Assembly: GCA_051657745.1 (NCBI GenBank) | Contig: JBOFLG010000257.1 | Location: 1-16,653 of the forward strand | Direction of reading: 5' to 3' | DNA from: JBOFLG01 sp051657745 | GTDB lineage: Bacteria; Actinomycetota; Actinomycetes; Actinomycetales; Dermatophilaceae | DNA: 16,653 nt | Position numbers and translations under genes: made by a program | In this document: piece by piece, positions 12,215 to 16,653 of the stretch | Numbering within the stretch: the stretch's first letter is position 1 | Layout of the letters: every line of letters starts with the position of its first letter | Notes under the pieces: model-generated | The model's input: only the letters and a program-made list of their open reading frames with translations | Database searches by the model: none | Told to the model about the DNA's origin: nothing

Positions 12215-14290
12215 ATGGAGTTCCGCAACGCCTACGCGCAGGGTTTCGCCCGGGTCGCCGCCTGCACGGTGCCGGTCGCGCTCGGCGACCCGGCCGCGAA
12301 TGTCGAGCGCATCGTCGAGCAGGTCGCCGCTCTGCATCACGACGGCGTCGCGGTGGCGCTGTTCCCGGAGCTGGCACTGTCGGGGTACGCGCTTGACGAC
12401 CTGCTGCTGCAGGACGTGCTGCTCGACGCGGTCGACGCCGCGGTGGTGTCGCTCGCGGCGGCGACCCAGCGGCTGCTCCCACTGGTGGTGGTTGGCGCCC
12501 CGGTGCGGCACGGCAACCGGCTCTACAACTGTGCCGTCGTCATCCATCGTGGCGAGGTGCTCGGGGTTGCGCCCAAGTCGTTTCTCCCGAACTATCGCGA
12601 GTTCTATGAGAAGCGTCAATTCGCCTCGGGCGCAGGGCATCACGGCCAGTTTCTGGTGCGCCCGCACTGGCCGGGCGCGGACTCCGACGGCGAGATCCCG
12701 TTCGGCCCCGATCTGGTGTTCACCGCCGACGACGTGCCCGACCTCGCGGTGCATGCCGAGGTGTGCGAGGACCTGTGGGTGCCGGTCCCCCCCAGCGCCG
12801 AGGCCGCGATGGCCGGGGCCACCGTGCTGCTCAATCTCTCCGCGTCGCCGATCACCGTGGGCCGGGCCCGAGACCGCCACCTCCTTGCCCGCTCGGCGAG
12901 CGCACGGTGCCTCGCGGCCTACCTCTATGCCGCGGCGAGCGCGGGCGAGTCGTCCACCGACCTCTCCTGGGACGGGATGACGATGGTGTACGAACTGGGC
13001 GACCTGCTCGCCGAGGGAGCCCGGTTCGAGGACGGGCCAGTGCGCACGATCGTCGATGTCGACCTCGGCCAGTTGCGCCAAGAACGGCAGCGGCAGAACA
13101 GCTTTGACGACAATTCACGTGCCTACGCCGCTGACGATGCCGGGTTCCGAGTCGTGCCGTTCACACTGCGACCACCGAGCGGCGATCTCGGCCTACGCCG
13201 CGTGGTGGGCCGGTTCCCGTTCGTGCCGGATGACGCGGCGCAGCTCGCCCAGGACTGTGACGAGGCGTACCAGATCCAGGTGAGCGGGCTCCAGCAGCGG
13301 CTCCGGTCAATCGCCGGCGACGATCCGACCCGGCTGCCGCGCATCGTGATCGGTGTCTCCGGCGGGCTCGACTCGACGCATGCCCTGATCGTCGCGGCAG
13401 CAGCGTGCGACCGGCTCGGGCTGCCGCGCACGCACATCCTGGGGTTCACCATGCCGGGCTTTGCCACCAGCGACGCGACCAAGGCGAACGCCCTGAGCCT
13501 GATGGATTCGCTCGGTGTCACCGCCGAGGAGATCGACATCCGGCCGGTGGCGCGGCAGTTGCTGGCCGACCTCGGGCATCCGTTCGGGCGGGGCGAGGAG
13601 GTGTACGACGTCACGTTCGAGAACGTGCAGGCTGGGGCGCGCACCGACGTCCTGTTCCGGGCCGCGAACCAGCGCGGCGGCATCGTGCTCGGCACCGGCG
13701 ACCTGTCCGAGCTGGCGCTGGGCTGGTGCACCTACGGAGTCGGCGACCAGATGTCGCACTACGGCGTCAACGCCGGGGTGCCGAAGACGTTGATCCAGCA
13801 CCTGATTCGGTGGGTGGTGTCGTCGGGGCAGTTCGACGCGGCGGTGAACGACACGGTGCTCGAGATCGTCGGCCAGGTGATCAGCCCCGAGCTGGTGCCG
13901 GCGCGCGACGGGGGTGCGATCCAGTCCACCGAGGGCACCATCGGGCCGTACGCGCTGCATGACTTCACCCTCTTCCACCTGCTCCGGCACGGGTTTCGGC
14001 CGAGCAAGATCGCCTTCCTCGCCGAACACGCCTGGTCGGATGCCGCCCGCGGTGCCTGGCCTCCCGGCTTCCCGCAGGGCTCGCGACCGGCGTACGACCT
14101 GCCGGAGATCCGCTCGTGGATGGCGGTCTTCATCCGGCGCTTCTTCGCCAACCAGTTCAAGCGCTCAGCGCTCCCGAATGGCCCGAAAGTCGTTGCGGGA
14201 GGGTCACTCTCACCGCGTGGTGACTGGCGGATGCCGTCGGACGCACTCGCCGCGGCCTGGCTGCGCGAGCTCGAGCAGCACGTGCCCTAA
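12215..14290 (+). CDS. nadE: Glutamine-dependent NAD+ synthetase
   Basis: A 691-residue two-domain enzyme that makes NAD+ from nicotinic acid adenine dinucleotide, with ammonia taken from glutamine. The N-terminal nitrilase-type amidase has the Glu-Lys-Cys triad: E52 (FPELALSGY), K121 (APKSFLPNYREFYEKR) and C184 (HAEVCEDLW). The C-terminal synthetase has the ATP-pyrophosphatase loop SGGLDS (382-387) and the typical GTGDLSELALGWCTYG and DQMSHYGVNAGVPKTL segments. Length and layout match the mycobacterial type. Start 12215 places E52 at the expected position; a longer open frame from 12086 looks non-coding. It is transcribed away from the lan operon and is a housekeeping gene that probably marks the border of the cluster. 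Confidence 0.97.
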   Translation: MEFRNAYAQGFARVAACTVPVALGDPAANVERIVEQVAALHHDGVAVALFPELALSGYALDDLLLQDVLLDAVDAAVVSLAAATQRLLPLVVVGAPVRHGNRLYNCAVVIHRGEVLGVAPKSFLPNYREFYEKRQFASGAGHHGQFLVRPHWPGADSDGEIPFGPDLVFTADDVPDLAVHAEVCEDLWVPVPPSAEAAMAGATVLLNLSASPITVGRARDRHLLARSASARCLAAYLYAAASAGESSTDLSWDGMTMVYELGDLLAEGARFEDGPVRTIVDVDLGQLRQERQRQNSFDDNSRAYAADDAGFRVVPFTLRPPSGDLGLRRVVGRFPFVPDDAAQLAQDCDEAYQIQVSGLQQRLRSIAGDDPTRLPRIVIGVSGGLDSTHALIVAAAACDRLGLPRTHILGFTMPGFATSDATKANALSLMDSLGVTAEEIDIRPVARQLLADLGHPFGRGEEVYDVTFENVQAGARTDVLFRAANQRGGIVLGTGDLSELALGWCTYGVGDQMSHYGVNAGVPKTLIQHLIRWVVSSGQFDAAVNDTVLEIVGQVISPELVPARDGGAIQSTEGTIGPYALHDFTLFHLLRHGFRPSKIAFLAEHAWSDAARGAWPPGFPQGSRPAYDLPEIRSWMAVFIRRFFANQFKRSALPNGPKVVAGGSLSPRGDWRMPSDALAAAWLRELEQHVP

Positions 14291-14294
14291 CCCC

Positions 14295-14330
14295 TGCCCC
14301 CCGACCCCCGACCCCCGACCCCTGACCCCT
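14295..14330. repeat. C-rich 7-bp tandem repeat downstream of nadE
   Basis: Four GACCCC[CT] units start at 14303, 14310, 14317 and 14324, with a decayed unit before them. They lie in the 70-nt gap between the convergent nadE and acetyltransferase genes. The tract is almost purely C/T on the plus strand. No hairpin terminator is evident. Confidence 0.75.
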
Positions 14331-14360
14331 TCCCAACTTTCCCGCCCGCACCCGGAACCT

Positions 14361-14942
14361 TCATCTTCGCGCTGGATCCGAACCCTTGCGCAGATGAACC
14401 TCCCCGTGCATGGTGGCGCCACCACGTCCCGCCTGGCCGAGCGACTCCAGGGCCGGCCCGGACAACCGGAACCGGGTCCACTCGTCCTGCGGAACGGCAC
14501 CGAGGCTCCGATAGAAGGCGATGCTCGGCGCATTCCAGTCGAGCACCCACCACTCCAGCCGGTGCCAGCCGCGCTCCACGCACAGCGCAGCCAGGGCGCG
14601 GAGCAACTCCTGCCCCAGACCCGAACCTCGCTGTGCAGGTGTGACATACAGATCCTCGAGCCAGATGCCGTGTGTCCCGGTCCAGGTCGAGAACGAGGGA
14701 AACCACAGCGCCATCCCGACTACCTCGCCACCCACTTCCGCAACGTGCGCATGCGTGGTGGGCGCACCGGACGCCGGGAACAGGGCGGCTGCGAACTGCT
14801 CCTCGGTGGCCCGCACCTCGTGCGCGGCGCGCTCATACTCGGCGAGATCTCGAACCAGCCGCAGGATGACGGGAACGTCGCCGGGCCGGGCCGGCCGGAC
14901 TCGCGAGACCGGTGACGGGCGGGCGGTGGAGGCGTTCGTCAT
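14361..14942 (-). CDS. GNAT family N-acetyltransferase (diamine/spermidine acetyltransferase-like)
   Basis: A 193-residue acetyl-CoA-dependent acetyltransferase. Seen features are the opening RVRPARPGDVPVILRLVRDLA (14-34), strand LEDLYV (95-100), acetyl-CoA loop QRGSGLG (104-110) and the C-terminal WNAPSIAFYRSLGA (136-149). The pattern LEDLYV-x3-QRGSGLG with WNxxxIxFYxxLGA is typical of the SSAT-like subgroup, which acetylates polyamines or small amines; the actual substrate is unknown. The start at 14942 is supported by a TAGGTT -10-like box six bases upstream (14949-14954) and no ribosome site, suggesting a leaderless transcript. The gene faces nadE convergently and shows no link to the lanthipeptide cluster. 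Confidence 0.88.
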   Translation of the reverse strand: MTNASTARPSPVSRVRPARPGDVPVILRLVRDLAEYERAAHEVRATEEQFAAALFPASGAPTTHAHVAEVGGEVVGMALWFPSFSTWTGTHGIWLEDLYVTPAQRGSGLGQELLRALAALCVERGWHRLEWWVLDWNAPSIAFYRSLGAVPQDEWTRFRLSGPALESLGQAGRGGATMHGEVHLRKGSDPARR

Positions 14943-14948
14943 CCCGGC

Positions 14949-14954
14949 AACCTA
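14949..14954 (-). promoter_or_regulatory. -10 box of a leaderless promoter for the GNAT gene
   Basis: On the minus strand TAGGTT lies six bases before the ATG at 14942, the same layout as at nadE. A matching -35 box was not evident. Confidence 0.45.
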
Positions 14955-15008
14955 CTGGGCGGATGACGCGAGGCCGGTCGGCGCCCGTAGTCGCCGTCGC
15001 GGAGCGAG

Positions 15009-16157
15009 CTACCGTGGGCCGGCGAGCGCATCGTGGCTGCGGTGCCATAGCCACTCGACCGGGCCGCGGTCGAACCGCCGGAGCCACCACCGCGCAGCGA
15101 GGACGACGACGGCGGCCACGGCCAGGTAGACCACCACCGTCCCGGGCACTCGTGCGACACCCAGCCGGGCGGCGAGCCCGAGGCCCCAGCCGTAGCAGAG
15201 CACCGACGCGACCACGTTCTGGAGCACGTAGCAGGAGAGCGCGGCACGCCCGACGGCGGTGAGCGAGGTCGTCATCCAGCCGGTTCGTCGACGTCGTGCG
15301 TCGAGCTCGATGACGAGCGCGAGCAGCCCGAGCGCAACGATCGGGGCCGTCCCGTAGCGTGCGGCAATCAGGCCGGCGGTACCGCCGGCGGTACCGAGCA
15401 CGAGATCGACCGGCAGCGCCACCATCAGGCCGGCCACGACGAGACGTCGCCGCAACGCCGCACCGGCCGGCGTGAACACACCGGCGCGGTAGAGCCACGC
15501 ACCAAGGAGGAAGGTCGCGACCGACAGCGGCAGGATGACGACGACCTCGGCTCGGAACAGCGCCGCGTTGTCGATGCGGAACAGCACCAACTCCCACCAG
15601 GACCCGTCGGCGTACGGGTTGGGTCGCAGCGGCTCCGGCGCGATGGGTGGCGCGGCTAGGAGCGCTGCCGTGACCGCCGTCAGCATCAGCACGTGCACTG
15701 CCGTCATCGCGACGACCCAACGCCGTTGTGCCCGAGGCGAGGTCACCAGCAGATAGGCGACCACCGCCCCGGTCACCGCATAGCCCATGAGCACGTCGAA
15801 CTCGACGACGAGCAGGTAGTGCACGACGCCGTCGAGGAAGAGCAGCCCGGCCCGGACGGGATAGGTGCCCGGCCAGGACCGGCTGTGTCGCCGCGCGGAT
15901 TGGCGTTGGATCTCGAGCCCGATGCCGAACATCACCGTCAGCAGCCCGAGGAACTTGCCGTTGGCGAGTTGGCGGAGCACCGCCTCAGTGGTATCCGGAG
16001 AAGGGCGGTTGATGAACCCGACCAGCCCTTCGGGGTCGGTGAAGATCCAGATGTTCGTCGCCAGGGTGCCGAGGATGGCGATTCCGCGCAGCAGGTCGAG
16101 CGAGCCGATCCGCTCGCTCTGGTTGGTGGGGGGTCGCCGTTCGGGTGCCTGGTCCAT
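15009..16157 (-). CDS. DUF418 family membrane protein
   Basis: A 382-residue polytopic membrane protein. It begins with a short soluble stretch, then ERIGSLDLLRGIAILGTLAT (residues 15-34), the signature N-terminus shared by DUF418 and acyltransferase-3-like proteins. It has several further hydrophobic helices and ends with the DUF418 hallmarks SLTAVGRAALSCYVLQNVVA and RRFDRGPVEWLW. The function of this family is not established; transport has been suggested. The start at 16157 is chosen because the promoter on the minus strand (-35 TTGCCG at 16193-16188, 17-nt spacer, -10 TATGGT at 16170-16165) places transcription initiation at this ATG, again leaderless. It is divergent from a TetR gene and shares its operator region, so it is probably repressed by that regulator. 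Confidence 0.88.
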   Translation of the reverse strand: MDQAPERRPPTNQSERIGSLDLLRGIAILGTLATNIWIFTDPEGLVGFINRPSPDTTEAVLRQLANGKFLGLLTVMFGIGLEIQRQSARRHSRSWPGTYPVRAGLLFLDGVVHYLLVVEFDVLMGYAVTGAVVAYLLVTSPRAQRRWVVAMTAVHVLMLTAVTAALLAAPPIAPEPLRPNPYADGSWWELVLFRIDNAALFRAEVVVILPLSVATFLLGAWLYRAGVFTPAGAALRRRLVVAGLMVALPVDLVLGTAGGTAGLIAARYGTAPIVALGLLALVIELDARRRRTGWMTTSLTAVGRAALSCYVLQNVVASVLCYGWGLGLAARLGVARVPGTVVVYLAVAAVVVLAARWWLRRFDRGPVEWLWHRSHDALAGPR

Positions 16158-16160
16158 GAC

Positions 16161-16211
16161 GCGAACCATACGTTCGTATTGTCTGACCGGCAATACGAAC
16201 GTATGGTTCGC
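16161..16211. promoter_or_regulatory. TetR operator: perfect 21-bp inverted repeat over divergent promoters
   Basis: The arm 16161-16181 is repeated exactly as its reverse complement at 16191-16211 with a 9-nt spacer. Each arm holds its own short palindrome (ATACGTTCGTAT at 16168-16179, ATACGAACGTAT at 16193-16204), so two dimer sites are likely. On the plus strand TTGTCT (16179-16184) and TATGGT (16202-16207) form a promoter with 17-nt spacing for tetR, and the mirrored pair serves the DUF418 gene. Binding would block both -10 boxes, giving joint autoregulation. Confidence 0.85.
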
Positions 16212-16231
16212 TCGCGTGGCACGATGGCGTG

Positions 16232-16653
16232 GTGACCGCGCCGTCCGCCCAGATCGTCGACGCCGTCATCGACCTCGTCGCCGAGCGCGGCATGGAGGGA
16301 GTCAGCGTGCGAGCCGTCGCCGCCCGGGCCGGAGTCTCGCTCGGCGCGGTCCAGCACCACTTCCCGACCAAGAAGGCGATGCTGCTCGCCGCGACCGACC
16401 GGATCGGCGCGGTCATGGTCGAGCAGGTCACCACACTTCTCGCGCAGGCCCGGACGCCGGGTGCGGCGGTGCGGTCATTGGCGCGCACGCTCGTGGCGCT
16501 CGAGCCGCCCGAGCGCGCGGCCACCGCGGTCTGGGTCGCGTTCGTCTCGCACGCCTTCGCCGACCCGGCCGCCGCTGAACGCCACCGCCGTGACTGGCAG
16601 GAGGTCGAGGACGCCTTCGCGCGGCTGCTCGCCGAGCACCACCACGCGACACC
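16232..16653 (+). CDS. TetR family transcriptional regulator (partial, runs off the right edge)
   Basis: About 140 residues are visible. The N-terminal helix-turn-helix is clear: AQIVDAVIDLVAERGMEGVS, then VRAVAARAGVSLGAVQHHFP, then TKKAMLLAA, the standard TetR recognition layout. The following helical region is the start of the ligand-binding domain and continues past the window. The start is GTG at 16232, with another in-frame GTG at 16229; neither has an obvious ribosome site. The tandem operator immediately upstream, shared with the divergent DUF418 gene, indicates autorepression and control of that neighbour. Ligand unknown. Confidence 0.92.
   Translation, partial: MTAPSAQIVDAVIDLVAERGMEGVSVRAVAARAGVSLGAVQHHFPTKKAMLLAATDRIGAVMVEQVTTLLAQARTPGAAVRSLARTLVALEPPERAATAVWVAFVSHAFADPAAAERHRRDWQEVEDAFARLLAEHHHAT

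Noticed and set aside
11915..13081. Minus-strand open frame of 388 codons overlapping lanA1 and nadE
   Set aside because: It opposes the well-supported nadE and runs out of frame through the alpha precursor. No protein-like features.
14295..14330. C-rich tandem array as a possible CRISPR or attachment site
   Set aside because: A 7-bp unit with no spacers; simple-sequence repeat only.

Overview
High-GC DNA from an actinobacterium. The indicators are GC-rich third codon positions, GTG starts, ATGA-type stop/start overlaps, several leaderless-type promoters, a mycobacterial-type glutamine-dependent NAD+ synthetase, and an LLM (luciferase-like) flavin/F420 oxidoreductase. The genus cannot be told from the sequence alone.

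The core of the window (about 312-12035, all on the minus strand) is a complete class II, two-peptide lanthipeptide gene cluster. In transcription order it holds: an alpha precursor (12035-11850); a beta precursor (11787-11632); a strong intercistronic hairpin (11581-11539); a first LanM synthetase (11505-8422); a C39-peptidase ABC exporter, LanT (8429-6294); a second LanM (6301-3623); an LLM-class oxidoreductase (3626-2619); a small two-helix membrane protein (2454-2248); and an ABC ATPase plus permease of LanF/LanE type (2251-1133 and 1136-312). Most neighbours overlap by 4-8 nt, so they are probably translationally coupled. Only the stretch at 2455-2618 is a substantial internal gap, and it carries direct repeats.

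Both precursors look like relatives of the lactococcal two-peptide lantibiotic lacticin 3147. The alpha core has the same length and Cys/Ser/Thr spacing as LtnA1, including the mersacidin-type lipid II-binding CTxTxEC ring. The beta core ends in the LtnA2-like ISTxTCPTTxC pattern but has an extra N-terminal Cys in a TWxC context, like haloduracin beta. The gene order A1-A2-M-T-M-X-(small membrane protein)-F-E matches the lacticin order A1-A2-M1-T-M2-J plus I-F-E. The LLM enzyme therefore sits in the LtnJ (D-alanine-forming) slot and the small membrane protein in the LtnI (immunity) slot. Likely workflow: each LanM dehydrates and cyclises one precursor, the LLM enzyme reduces selected dehydroalanines or oxidises a thioether, LanT cleaves the GA/GG leaders and exports the peptides, and LanFE with the small membrane protein protects the producer. 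No LanR/LanK or sigma factor of the cluster is in the window.

The right flank looks like ordinary chromosome: a divergent nadE (12215-14290), a GNAT acetyltransferase (14942-14361, minus), and a DUF418 membrane protein (16157-15009, minus) divergent from a TetR regulator running off the right edge, with a perfect 21-bp inverted repeat over the shared promoter. At the left edge (1-203, minus) is the start of an unidentified membrane protein behind a second TetR-like palindrome.
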